Positions 44,934 to 53,730 of a DNA stretch of 64,000 nucleotides are shown piece after piece. The notes under the pieces were generated by a model. That model did not search any database. It was not told where the DNA came from and was given only the letters and a program-made list of their open reading frames with translations. The position numbers and the translations under genes are program-made. Source of the DNA: Candidatus Bathyarchaeota archaeon (GTDB lineage Archaea > Thermoproteota > Bathyarchaeia > Bathyarchaeales > Bathyarchaeaceae); assembly GCA_004376295.1 (NCBI GenBank), contig SOJZ01000010.1, positions 24,508 to 88,507 on the forward strand, in the 5' to 3' direction. Every line of letters begins with the position of its first letter. Within the stretch, counting starts at the first letter, position 1.

Positions 44934-45363
44934 TGGAATACGGTTCACGGGTCGAGAAATGCGGTATATAGCCTTATTTGAAAGCATAACTGGCGCAACC
45001 GCGAAGGATTGCATAGTTGATGATGAGCTTAACCGGATAATTTTTATTGTGAAAGAAGGGGATATAGGGGCTGCTATAGGGAAAGGTGGCAAAAACATTC
45101 ATCTTTTAGAAAGAATGACTGGGAAAAGGCATGAAATAATTGAACATTCTGAAAATCCTGCTCAATTTATAAAAAATGCTTTGAAACCCGCTCGAGTGAA
45201 TGAGATACGTATAACTGAGCGACCTGATGGGAGTACGATTGCAGTGGTTTCTGTGAGCTCTAGGGATAAAGGGGTTGCTATTGGCAAAAATGGGAGGAAT
45301 GCTGAGCGGATTCGATTTTTGGCTAAGCGATATTTTCAAATACAGAATGTGAGTATCACGTAG
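44926..45363 (+). CDS. nusA: NusA-like KH-domain transcription factor
   Basis: 145 aa with two KH domains ([40 protein letters not shown]) and no S1 domain, as in archaeal NusA. Overlaps rpl30e by 8 bp and precedes rps12. Confidence 0.94.
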   Translation: MSSGIRFTGREMRYIALFESITGATAKDCIVDDELNRIIFIVKEGDIGAAIGKGGKNIHLLERMTGKRHEIIEHSENPAQFIKNALKPARVNEIRITERPDGSTIAVVSVSSRDKGVAIGKNGRNAERIRFLAKRYFQIQNVSIT

Positions 45364-45379
45364 TTTGAGGAGAGAGGTT

Positions 45380-45820
45380 ATGGGGTCTAAGTCGCCGAAG
45401 GGCGAGTTTGCTGCGAGAAAGTTGCTTGCGAAACGGAAACGGTTTAGGTGGAGTGATATTTATTATAAGCGTCGTATGCTTAGGTTGGATGTTAAGTCTG
45501 ATCCGTTGCGTGGGGCGCCTATGGGGCGTGGTATTGTTTTGGAGAAGGTTGGGGTGGAGAGTAAGCAGCCTAATAGTGCTATTCGGAAGTGTGTGCGGAC
45601 TCAGCTTATTAAGAATGGTAGGTTGATTACTGCTTTTCTTCCTGGGGATGGTGCTTTAAATGTGGTGGATGAGCATGATGAGGTGGTTGTGGAGGGGATT
45701 GGTGGTTCTCGTGGTAGGAGTATGGGTGATATTCCTGGGGTTCGTTGGAGGGTTGTTATGGTTAATGGGGTTTCTTTGAAGGAGTTGGTGTTGGGTAAGA
45801 AGGAGAAGCCTATGCGTTAG
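45380..45820 (+). CDS. rps12: Ribosomal protein S12 (uS12)
   Basis: 146 aa from the ATG at 45380; GAGGAGAGAGG directly upstream makes this start better than the TTG at 45365. [20 protein letters not shown] and the loop [15 protein letters not shown] are diagnostic. The gene is strikingly poor in C and rich in G and T on its coding strand, unlike rpoB. The usual next genes (rps7, EF-2) are not here. Confidence 0.95.
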   Translation: MGSKSPKGEFAARKLLAKRKRFRWSDIYYKRRMLRLDVKSDPLRGAPMGRGIVLEKVGVESKQPNSAIRKCVRTQLIKNGRLITAFLPGDGALNVVDEHDEVVVEGIGGSRGRSMGDIPGVRWRVVMVNGVSLKELVLGKKEKPMR

Positions 45821-45860
45821 TCGGTGTTTTATCTTTTATTGTTTGCTACGTTATTTTTCG

Positions 45861-46003
45861 TGTATATCTCTCTTATAGACCCCCCTATAATTTTTTTAGT
45901 TTTTCACAAAGCTTGTTTTTCGTTTGTTTTTTGAAATTAAGCTTAAAACTGGTTTATCCCACGATAGGAATAGATGGGAAAAGATACAAAAAGATGGGAA
46001 TCG
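45861..46003 (-). repeat. Long inverted repeat, copy B, with orphan promoter
   Basis: Reverse complement of 35093-35231 with few changes: four 10-bp pyrimidine units, CGTGGGATAAACC, AACGAAAAACAAGCT, TGTGAAAAAC, TATAGGGGGGTCTATAAGAG and ATATACAC, then AACGTAGCAAAC. Its TATA box (45872-45881) points away from tgtA into the antisense of rps12. Open frames on this copy (45896-46177) match that of copy A only because the DNA is duplicated. Confidence 0.85.
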
Positions 46004-46103
46004 ACGGGGCCTTATTGGAGAACGCGGGTCTTCATGTGATGTTGCAAACGCGGGTGTGCTCCTTAACCGCTGGTTTCCCTGCCTAGGGGGGCCAGGGCTC
46101 ATG
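46004..46103. other. GC-rich island between tgtA and repeat B
   Basis: About 100 bp of high GC in an AT-rich gap. Contains the direct repeat AACGCGGGT(C/G) at 46020 and 46050, GGAG...CTCC pairing around it, and CCTAGGGGGGCC near 46083. No open frame, no TTCRA loop, so not a tRNA. Candidate structured RNA. Confidence 0.35.
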
Positions 46104-47696
46104 TCAGAGTTGTTTTGGGGTTTTGTTTTTAGGTTTTTTGTTTTGCAGTAATGTGAGAGGTATTTTCTTCTTTTCACAAGCTTCTTTACAGGCTGTTGTT
46201 ATCTTTCCCTTCCACGTTTCAACATCCTGCAGTAAGATTATTTGTTCATAATCCATGGTCGTAATGTAGTTTGCAACCTGTTTTGCAACGTAGTTTATTG
46301 TTTCAATGTCGAATGGCGTTGCGATTTCGTATTGTGAGAGAGGGTATATTTGGTCAAGTTCGGTGGGTATTACTCCGAACGGTGCTGCATACGTACATAC
46401 GTGGATTTTATTCGGTTTGTCGCCTAGTTTTTGCTGATTTTCCTTCAACATTCTTTGATGTTCTCTTGATTTGTGAAATGGTTTCATCGGGGTTTGTGGT
46501 AGCAAAACAAGAATCTTAGCTTCTTTTGGTGGAGAGTACCTTTCGGAAATCTTTCTTCTGTATCGGATGACTTCAGGGCGGGTTAGTCCGAGCGCGCTGA
46601 AAAAGAAGAGTCCACTCTTTTTTGTTACAGGGCTGTGTTTCTCTAGAGATTCGCTGTGTTTCTTCAGGTTTTTTAAGGCTTGGAGTATTGCTGGGTGTCC
46701 GTGGGCTCTCAGCTCTAGGTGTTCCCAAAGGCGCCCTTCAATTATTGCCTGCTTTATCCGCTTTAATTCAGAGAAACTAACGTGAAGATTGTGTAGGGCA
46801 AGCATTTTCTGTCTTTCAATCTTAGTCAGCGCTATCACGTTTTGTGGATCGTTTTTTGCGCACACTGGGCATGAGCAGGGAAAATACTTGAGTTTATCCA
46901 GTTTGATGGTTCTCTGTTCTGTCATGTAGCGGTCTTCTCGAGCGTAGATTGCGTAGGCGGCGGAGTCAAAAAAGTCGCATCCCAGTGCTATTGCTAGTGC
47001 AAACATGAAGGGGTGGCCTGCTCCAAAAAGGTGGAGAGGTCGTTCCAGCGGTAAGTTCGTTTTCGCCGTCATAATCATGTCGACAAGAGTGTCGAAGTGG
47101 TATTGCTGCATGACTGGTGTTGGGCTTCCTAAAGCGTGTATCTGGAATGGTAACTTTCCCATTTTCCTTGCAGATCGAGCGACCAGATCGAGATGCTGTC
47201 CGCCTTGAACCGGGCCGACCCATAGAATGTCATCACGAGTTTTGGTTTTTGCCAATTGTTTTGCTCTTTTCAGAGTTTCATTGACCGTTTGCTGCGCGTA
47301 TCTTTCGGAGACTCCCCAGCCTGTTGGTACATCTAGTATCGTGGCAATGTCTGTGTTGATGTTCTCTTGGTATTGCACAATTTCTTCCGGCGTGATTTCA
47401 ATGTCTCCGTATACGAGGATTTGGTATGCTCCGGAGTCTGTCATTACTACTCCTGAAAAGTCTAGAAGGTTATGTATTCCTTTTTGGATGGCTTTGTTTT
47501 GGTAGTGTTTTTTTATGATGTAGGCGTTGGTTATCAATGATGTGCACTTGAATGTTTCTTGTATGGTTTTTGGCGAGATTGGTTGGATTTTGGGGTTTAT
47601 GACGGGCAATAGCAATGGGGTCTCGATTGTGCCGCTTTTAGTTTCAAGTCTACCTATCCTTGCAAGTAAGTCTCTTTCGCGTATTTCAAAGGACAT
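46104..47696 (-). CDS. tgtA: Archaeosine tRNA-guanine transglycosylase
   Basis: Exchanges guanine-15 for preQ0 in archaeal tRNA. About 530 aa. N-terminal catalytic barrel: MTDSGAYQ, LDVPTG, GPVQGGQHLDL, and zinc ligands CSCPVC. C-terminal region carries the TgtA-specific domain (KILVLLPQTPMKPFHKSREH) but ends without the usual PUA domain. TATA-like TTTTATATCT at 47719-47728 is too close to the ATG at 47717, so the ATG at 47696 (leaderless) is chosen. Confidence 0.93.
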   Translation of the reverse strand: MSFEIRERDLLARIGRLETKSGTIETPLLLPVINPKIQPISPKTIQETFKCTSLITNAYIIKKHYQNKAIQKGIHNLLDFSGVVMTDSGAYQILVYGDIEITPEEIVQYQENINTDIATILDVPTGWGVSERYAQQTVNETLKRAKQLAKTKTRDDILWVGPVQGGQHLDLVARSARKMGKLPFQIHALGSPTPVMQQYHFDTLVDMIMTAKTNLPLERPLHLFGAGHPFMFALAIALGCDFFDSAAYAIYAREDRYMTEQRTIKLDKLKYFPCSCPVCAKNDPQNVIALTKIERQKMLALHNLHVSFSELKRIKQAIIEGRLWEHLELRAHGHPAILQALKNLKKHSESLEKHSPVTKKSGLFFFSALGLTRPEVIRYRRKISERYSPPKEAKILVLLPQTPMKPFHKSREHQRMLKENQQKLGDKPNKIHVCTYAAPFGVIPTELDQIYPLSQYEIATPFDIETINYVAKQVANYITTMDYEQIILLQDVETWKGKITTACKEACEKKKIPLTLLQNKKPKNKTPKQL

Positions 47697-47770
47697 GGAG
47701 GGTTGCCACCGAGACATGTTTTATATCTTTAGAGTTCCTCTTTAACTGTGCTGGTTTAGGAGAGTCGGAG

Positions 47771-48523
47771 ATGGTCTGTATCGTCCAGATGTATGAGAAG
47801 CCGGTTTTAAATGACCCGGTGCTGATTGAAGGATTGCCAGGCATAGGGTTTGTTGCGAATATATCTGCGCTGCACTTTGTTCAGGAGTTGAAAGCAAAGC
47901 TTTTTGCGGAAATTCTTTCTTCTTCATTTCAAGATTTTGCAGTAACGGCGAAGAATGGCAAGGCACGTTCTCCTATTAATGAACTTTATTATCACAAAGG
48001 GAGCGGGGAGGAGCGCGACCTGATTATTCTCTACGGTAATACGCAAGCTTTGACTACGGTTGGGCAATATGAATTGTGTGGGCGGGTTTTGGATGTGGCT
48101 GAAGAGTTGGGGTGCCATTGTGTTATAACTCTCGGCGGCTTGAAGCGGGAAGCAAAGGTTGCTGTTCCCAAGCTGTACTGCGCTGCGTCTGATCCTGAAT
48201 TTTTGCGTGAAGCATTGAGTTTAGGGGCTAAAAAAATTAGGGGGCGTATCTTTGGGGTGGCAGGGCTTCTTGTTGGGTTGGGTAAACTGCGGGGTATGAA
48301 GGGTTTATGTCTCCTCGCTGAAACTCCCGGCTTCTATCCGGATGCAAAGTCGGCTCGTGAGGTTTTGAAAGCGGTTTGTAAAATGTTGTCTCTAAAGGTG
48401 GATTTGACTAGGTTGGATTTGGCTACGGAGACAACTCGGAAAATTTTAGAGTCCTTTGGTTTGGTTGCTCATCCAACGGAAAAAAGAACAGGGGAAGATT
48501 CTCGGTTTCGTTGGCTTATTTAG
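47771..48523 (+). CDS. PAC2-family proteasome assembly chaperone-like protein
   Basis: 250 aa. VLIEGLPGIGFVANISALHF, ILYGNTQALTTVGQYELCGR and VITLGGLKREAK are the PAC2 pattern. Relatives assist proteasome assembly or occur in archaea with unknown role. ATG at 47771 chosen over a longer frame to 47660, which overlaps tgtA; AGGAG is 8 bases upstream. Its stop overlaps the convergent Lsm gene. Confidence 0.88.
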   Translation: MVCIVQMYEKPVLNDPVLIEGLPGIGFVANISALHFVQELKAKLFAEILSSSFQDFAVTAKNGKARSPINELYYHKGSGEERDLIILYGNTQALTTVGQYELCGRVLDVAEELGCHCVITLGGLKREAKVAVPKLYCAASDPEFLREALSLGAKKIRGRIFGVAGLLVGLGKLRGMKGLCLLAETPGFYPDAKSAREVLKAVCKMLSLKVDLTRLDLATETTRKILESFGLVAHPTEKRTGEDSRFRWLI

Positions 48524-48963
48524 GCTTTAGCTTCGCTGAGAAATAGGTCGTATACTTTTTGAACTCGTTCGGCGGCTGGGCCTTTTCCTTCTGTTATGCC
48601 TTTTTCAGTAACTTTGACTTTGTCCATGACCCATATGAAGCCTTTATCCTCATATAGTCTGACCATTGTTGGAAACACTTTTTGAAGCCGTTCGGCTAAT
48701 GCTTTAAGGTCAAAAGGTTTTTCTATGGCGAAGATTTGGGCGACAACGTTACCGTTTAGAACCACTCTGTGCAGAGCGTTTCCTTTCTGATCTTTTGCGC
48801 CTGCTAGGCAGAGAGTTAACTTGTCCGGGATTATTCCTACCAGTGTTCCTGTGTAGTTCTTTTTATCTATTGTTATCACCATAACCGTTTTTTCAAGTAA
48901 CGCTCCTATTTCTCCGAAAAATTTTCTTTGAGCTACAGACAACCTTTTTTTATCCCTCGCCAC
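48520..48963 (-). CDS. Sm-like (Lsm/SmAP) protein with C-terminal domain
   Basis: 147 aa. Residues 8-80 form an Sm fold (VMVITIDKKNYTGTLVGIIP; Sm2-like VVLNGNVVAQIFAIEKP). Residues 85-147 add an alpha-beta domain (LAERLQKVFPTMVRLYEDKG...) as in SmAP3-type proteins. RNA binding. Expressed from the G-run/TATA promoter at 49055. Confidence 0.85.
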   Translation of the reverse strand: MARDKKRLSVAQRKFFGEIGALLEKTVMVITIDKKNYTGTLVGIIPDKLTLCLAGAKDQKGNALHRVVLNGNVVAQIFAIEKPFDLKALAERLQKVFPTMVRLYEDKGFIWVMDKVKVTEKGITEGKGPAAERVQKVYDLFLSEAKA

Positions 48964-49311
48964 ACAGTTTGTGACAGTTCCTAATAGACTTATTTATTTC
49001 AAGTTTTGTCCTGTTCACTTACCCGATGTGGCTGCCACGTTATTTCCGCATCTCTCTCTTTATAGACCCCCCTATACCGGGGGGTAGTAGGTTTGAACGT
49101 TCGATTTTGTTATGTGGAAGATGTACTCTTCCTCTTTCGTCGAACTACCACTCTTTTCAGTAAGGTATTAGAAAACTCTCCTACATTTCAAATTTCCAAA
49201 AAACCCACAAAAGCCCACTATCCACTCACGAAAACAGCAGGAAATATGGTGGCGTAATGCATGCATTCAGATCAGTTGCATGGATATGCACTCTTATACC
49301 GAAAGGAGACA
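48964..49311. other. Intergenic region with divergent promoters
   Basis: 348 bp. Carries the Lsm promoter at 49035-49085 and TGCATGCAT at 49257. The rest has no open frame of note. Confidence 0.5.
49020..49086 (-). promoter_or_regulatory. G-run/TATA promoter of the Lsm gene
   Basis: Minus strand: CCCCCCGGTATAGGGGGG and then TCTATAAAGAGAGAGA, with AACGTGGC 13 bp further. C6/G6 form an inverted repeat. TATA box at 49057-49066; Lsm ATG at 48963 gives a leader of roughly 70 nt. Same layout as the L38e promoter. Confidence 0.65.
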
Positions 49312-50112
49312 ATGTCTGATGAGGTGAGACGGTTGTCTGATCTGAAGAATGATTTGGAGCGATTTGTTAAGGGTCTTGGCGCCTATGCTATGCGGGTTGC
49401 AGATCCGAAAGACTTTGAGAACGCCATTCTCGGCTGTCACCCAAGAAATTTTTTGAAAAACTGCAATTCAGTGGTTGTTTTTGGCATCTACGTGGGACTT
49501 GACTATTACCGCTCTATCCAATTAGAAAACAAGACTATTGGAGAAAACAGAATTATGCATATTTTCCGAGACTGGGTACAATATAGGGTATTTGAGTTTC
49601 TTCAAGAAAGAGGGTGCCATGCTGTTGTCCCAACGGGTCTTTTTGACCGGGAAAAGCTGATTCATCGCTTATCCTTAAAGCTCGTTGCTTACGAGGCTGG
49701 TCTCGGTGTTTATGGACGATGCGGAATCATAATAACTCCAGAATATGGACCAAGGGTCAACTTTGGAGCAGTTCTCACAGATGTCATGCTTGAACCGGAT
49801 GAAAAATTGACCAACTTCAATCCATGTCTAGATTGTCGATTATGCGTCAATGTGTGTCCACCCAAAGCTATTAGAGAAAATCTTAGTCCGCCAACAAGCC
49901 ACAACCGAGACAGATGCGTCAACTTCGTTCTGAAACTAAGAGGGAGAACCGATGATAACCGATTTCTCTGCGGATACTGCTACAACAATTGTCCAGTTGG
50001 GAAAACAGACAAACCGGGCTTCAGGTTATCCAAATACAGAAACCTATTAGATTTGTCCGTTCAAGAGAGAGAACGTCTAATCAGTGTTTGCGTGCGTGAA
50101 GTTGCTACGTGA
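49312..50112 (+). CDS. QueG-like iron-sulfur reductase
   Basis: 266 aa. Blocks shared with epoxyqueuosine reductase: VVFGIYVGLDYY, GLGVYGRCGIIITPEYGPRV, and cysteines CLDCRLCVNVCP and CGYCYNNCP for two [4Fe-4S] clusters. AAAGGAGAC just before the ATG at 49312 decides the start; the longer frame begins inside a TGCA repeat. Archaea make archaeosine rather than queuosine, so the substrate is probably different. The gene at 24608 is a broken relative. Confidence 0.8.
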   Translation: MSDEVRRLSDLKNDLERFVKGLGAYAMRVADPKDFENAILGCHPRNFLKNCNSVVVFGIYVGLDYYRSIQLENKTIGENRIMHIFRDWVQYRVFEFLQERGCHAVVPTGLFDREKLIHRLSLKLVAYEAGLGVYGRCGIIITPEYGPRVNFGAVLTDVMLEPDEKLTNFNPCLDCRLCVNVCPPKAIRENLSPPTSHNRDRCVNFVLKLRGRTDDNRFLCGYCYNNCPVGKTDKPGFRLSKYRNLLDLSVQERERLISVCVREVAT

Positions 50113-50183
50113 TGCTTGGGGCTAGCATGCATACTAACCAGTCGCTGAGGTCAGTTCTACGAGGGGTTTCAACTGACAGCCTA

Positions 50184-51455
50184 TCACCTCTCATGCTCTT
50201 CAACCTTCTGTTTCAAAAGAAGAAAAGCATTAGATGGAACATCATGATACACAACAAGATTTGGTCCGATCCAGCTGTCTTGACCAACCTTTATCCCCGG
50301 CATAAACAATGTGTTGATTCCTGTTTTAACGCCGTCTCCTAAGAAAACTCCTAACTTTGTCCTTTCACTGTCAACAATTTCATCTTTCACTGTCATCTTT
50401 ATCGTCTTGCCGTCCAGCCGATAATTCGCGATGATGGACCCCGCCCCTAGGTTACAATCCCTGCCAATAACGCTGTCACCAACGTAAGAGAGATGCCTGA
50501 TCCGCGTTTCATCCATAACTATGCTGTTTTTCATTTCGCAACCATTCCCTATCTTAACATTTTTGCCAATACTTGTATACGGACGGATGAAACAGTTCGG
50601 CCCGATGTCGCTATCTTCACCGATGAAAACGGGTCCCTGAATGTAGGCTCCTGAGCGAACTCGTGCTCTCTCAGCCACGCTCACGAGACCGATAAGATGC
50701 GCGCCGTCTTCGATTTGGCCGTTATTTGTGGGCTCCATTTGGCTGAGGGCTCGTCTGTTCGCCTCAAGTAAATCCCAGGGTCTTCCAACGTCGAGCCATT
50801 CTTCACTAGAAACCTGAACGGCAAGCACCGACTGTTTCTCTTGTATAAAAAGACGAATCGAGTCGGTTATTTCCCGTTCGCCACGTGAGGATGGACGTGT
50901 TTGTTCTATCTTTTCGAAGATTTCGGTTGAGAGGACATAAATGCCGGCGTTTGCCAAATTGGTTGGGGCTTTTGCTGGGCTGGGTTTTTCAAGGATGTCG
51001 ATCACATGGGATTCGTCAAGTTTTACTATGCCATATTGCTCAGGATGCTTAACAGGAGCTACCGCCATGGTTGCAGCGGGCTTCTCTTTCTCATGAGAAC
51101 GAACAACTTGTTTGATAACGTCAGGTGTGGTGAAGAGATCACCGTAAACTAACAAGAAATCCTCTTTTGCGTAGTCCTTTGCGAGACCAGTTGCATCTGC
51201 AGTGCCCCGCACTCCAGCTTGTGGCACGTATTCAAGCTTCATTCCAAATTTCGAGCCGTCACCAAAGAATTGCTGAATTCGATCAGCCATGTAGTAGACG
51301 ACGATTAACGCTTCATCCACACCAACAGCTTTTACTGAAGAAAGGAGGTGTTCTAGAAGAGGTTTCCCGCCGACGGGAATAAGATGTTTAGGTCGAGTAG
51401 AAGTGAGTGGGCGGAGTCGAATTCCCTCACCTGCAGCTAAAACAACTGCTTTCAT
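50184..51455 (-). CDS. glmU: Sugar-1-phosphate nucleotidylyltransferase/acetyltransferase (GlmU-like)
   Basis: 423 aa. N-terminal nucleotidyltransferase (LAAGEGIRLRPLTSTRPKHL; YGDLFTTPDV) and C-terminal left-handed beta-helix of hexapeptide repeats (IGPNCFIRPYTSIGKNVKIG). Likely makes UDP-GlcNAc or a related sugar from GlcN-1-P/GlcNAc-1-P. Directly behind glmM (1-nt overlap). Confidence 0.88.
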   Translation of the reverse strand: MKAVVLAAGEGIRLRPLTSTRPKHLIPVGGKPLLEHLLSSVKAVGVDEALIVVYYMADRIQQFFGDGSKFGMKLEYVPQAGVRGTADATGLAKDYAKEDFLLVYGDLFTTPDVIKQVVRSHEKEKPAATMAVAPVKHPEQYGIVKLDESHVIDILEKPSPAKAPTNLANAGIYVLSTEIFEKIEQTRPSSRGEREITDSIRLFIQEKQSVLAVQVSSEEWLDVGRPWDLLEANRRALSQMEPTNNGQIEDGAHLIGLVSVAERARVRSGAYIQGPVFIGEDSDIGPNCFIRPYTSIGKNVKIGNGCEMKNSIVMDETRIRHLSYVGDSVIGRDCNLGAGSIIANYRLDGKTIKMTVKDEIVDSERTKLGVFLGDGVKTGINTLFMPGIKVGQDSWIGPNLVVYHDVPSNAFLLLKQKVEEHER

Positions 51456-52867
51456 TAAATCATCTCCCTAACTATCCTCTTGACTAGCTTCACACATTGT
51501 TGCATAATCTCTTCTGCTTCCTTTATTGATTCTGCTTCCGCAGTGAGCCGAATTAAAGGTTCTGTGCCTGATGGCCTTATCAAAATTCGTCCATTTCTCA
51601 AGGCTAAACAAATCCCATCGATGGTCAATTTTTCTTTGATTTTAGGAAAAAGGGATGGCAAGAGTTTCTCAATCTTCTCCATAACCATAGATTTGATCTC
51701 GTTGGAGCATGCTACGTTTTTCCTCAACACATCGTATCGAGGAGCTTCAGAAACGAATGAAGATAGAACTGTACCCTTCTCCTCTAACGTTTTAAGCAAA
51801 AGAACAGAAGATAAAATGCCGTCTGGACAAAAATGGTATTGAGGATGAATCCAAGCGCCACACGGCTCACCACCAAAAATCGCTCTATGCTGTTTCATAA
51901 CAACCGCAACACTCACGTCACCAACCTTTGTCCTCACAACTTTCCCACCATATGACTCTACCATCCTTTCAAAACACATGGAGGCTTCCACCGTAGTAAC
52001 CACCGTTTCACCATTATGCTTCTTCACCATGTGGGAAGCATACGCTGCTAAAATTTGGTCAAGAGGAGCCAACGCTCCATTTTCATCAACAGCTACCATT
52101 CTGTCACCATCTCCATCATAAGCAATCCCGAGGTCAGTGTCCAGTTGCTCTACTATCCGACACAGCGGTTGTAGAGACTCCGCTTCTAGCGCTGGGCTTC
52201 TGGCGGGAAAGAAACCATCAGGCTGAGCGTTTAAAGTGGTCACTTTGCACCCCAGCATACGAAAGAGAGTTGGCGCAATTTGACAGGCAGCTCCGCAACC
52301 TGGATCAAGCACAATTCGCCATTTCTTTTCAAGCTTCACGGCTTTACGAATGGCTTCTATGTAACGGTTAGTTTCGTCTAGAAATGTTGGTGTTCCAATG
52401 TTTTGCCAGTGGGCTCTTTTGTAACGCTTGTTAGCTACAATGCTTTCAATCTGGTTTTGTTGTTTCTCGTCGTACGCCATGCTGTCCGCGTTAAAAAGCT
52501 TGATTCCGTTGTATTCGGGTGGGTTATGGGAGGCGGTGATCATGACCCCTGCGTCTGCCTTGGTTTCCTTGGTGATGAAGGCTAGCACTGGAGTGGGGGT
52601 TAATCCTACCCTGTGAACGGTTGATCCTCCTGCTAAGAGTCCTGAAATGAGAGAGTGTTCCAAAAAGGGAGAGGAAACACGCGTATCATGGCCTACTACA
52701 ATTCTTCCAGAGTTGGTGTATGTTGCCAACGCCAAGCCGACGTTCACAGCTAGCGTGGGGGTTATATCTACGTTAACGACGCCGCGAATTCCTGAGGTGC
52801 CGAAGAGCTTCTGTTCCACCATTCTCGCCAGACTCTCAAAGTCAAGTGTTGTTAACTTGTAACCCAC
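51455..52867 (-). CDS. glmM: Phosphoglucosamine mutase (phosphohexomutase family)
   Basis: 470 aa. Phosphoserine loop TASHNPPEYNG near residue 109, metal loop DGDGDRM, sugar loop GGEPCGAW and phosphate loop RPSGTEP. GTG start at 52867 lies about 25-30 bp after an AT-rich box, suggesting a leaderless message; the ATG at codon 16 is an alternative. Converts GlcN-6-P to GlcN-1-P for the next enzyme. Confidence 0.92.
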   Translation of the reverse strand: MGYKLTTLDFESLARMVEQKLFGTSGIRGVVNVDITPTLAVNVGLALATYTNSGRIVVGHDTRVSSPFLEHSLISGLLAGGSTVHRVGLTPTPVLAFITKETKADAGVMITASHNPPEYNGIKLFNADSMAYDEKQQNQIESIVANKRYKRAHWQNIGTPTFLDETNRYIEAIRKAVKLEKKWRIVLDPGCGAACQIAPTLFRMLGCKVTTLNAQPDGFFPARSPALEAESLQPLCRIVEQLDTDLGIAYDGDGDRMVAVDENGALAPLDQILAAYASHMVKKHNGETVVTTVEASMCFERMVESYGGKVVRTKVGDVSVAVVMKQHRAIFGGEPCGAWIHPQYHFCPDGILSSVLLLKTLEEKGTVLSSFVSEAPRYDVLRKNVACSNEIKSMVMEKIEKLLPSLFPKIKEKLTIDGICLALRNGRILIRPSGTEPLIRLTAEAESIKEAEEIMQQCVKLVKRIVREMI

Positions 52868-52973
52868 CGCATTTATGTGAGATTGGCTTTAATTATTTAC
52901 TATACAAGGTTGAAAAAGCGTAACTTCCAACACCCTTGCATGCATGCAAAGAGAATTACCGAAACAAATCCTA

Positions 52974-53693
52974 TCAAAGATAGTCTATGATTTCGGATAT
53001 ATGTTTGCACCGAAAGTCTGGTTTAAAGTTTGGGTCTTTCGCCCCATGAGTTGTGTATTCTCCTTGACGTATCAGCATCGTATTAAGCCCAATTTCTTTG
53101 GCTCCTTCTAAATCGCTGATTGCATCAGATACAAAAACGCTTTCTTCAGGTCTAAGCTTGAGCCTTTGAAGGGCTTCAAGATATATACGTCTGTCTGGCT
53201 TCTTCACTCCAACCTCATATGACAAAATAATACACTCGAAGAAATGGGTCAAATTTAACGCTCTCAGAATATCAGATAAGCCTACAAAACAATTAGAGAC
53301 CAAAGCCAGTTTATAGTTTTTCCTCAAAGTGGACAAAACTGAGATTACATTGTCATAAAGTCTAAATCTTGTTAGTACATGATTTTTCCTCAATTCTATG
53401 AGTTCTTGAATGAGTATTGGTCTCTCACGTATTCCCAGATTTCTTAATAGTACCTTCCAAAATTCATGAATGTCTTTCACCTCTCCCTTGGTGGAGCTCC
53501 TGTAGGTGCTGTCTAAAATGGGAACTAAATCGTCTAAGGTTTTATTGTATCCATATTTCGTGAGAATTGAAACAAGCTCTTCTCTATATCTCTCAACATT
53601 CTCTTCATTAAGATAGGCTAGGGTGTACCCAAAATCAATGAGAACTCCTCTGACATTCAAGGCATTTTTTCCTCTCTCCTTTTTCAGTGTCAC
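52974..53693 (-). CDS. HAD-superfamily hydrolase
   Basis: 239 aa. Motif I IDFGYTLAY (only the nucleophile Asp; the usual second Asp is Gly, as in dehalogenase-like members), cap helices, motif II LVSNC, motif III Lys in GVKKPDRRIY and motif IV SDAISDLEGA. Substrate unknown. Confidence 0.87.
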   Translation of the reverse strand: MTLKKERGKNALNVRGVLIDFGYTLAYLNEENVERYREELVSILTKYGYNKTLDDLVPILDSTYRSSTKGEVKDIHEFWKVLLRNLGIRERPILIQELIELRKNHVLTRFRLYDNVISVLSTLRKNYKLALVSNCFVGLSDILRALNLTHFFECIILSYEVGVKKPDRRIYLEALQRLKLRPEESVFVSDAISDLEGAKEIGLNTMLIRQGEYTTHGAKDPNFKPDFRCKHISEIIDYL

Positions 53694-53730
53694 TTCTTAT
53701 AAAGTAGTTTTTCACTTGCATGCATGCAGT

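Noticed and set aside
46004..46103. tRNA or SRP RNA in the GC-rich island
   Set aside because: No TTCRA T-loop on either strand and none of the conserved SRP segments that I know.
45896..46177. 93-aa frame sharing sequence with the frame at 35020-35397
   Set aside because: The similarity comes from the duplicated non-coding DNA; neither frame has a ribosome site and neither makes sense as a protein outside the repeat.
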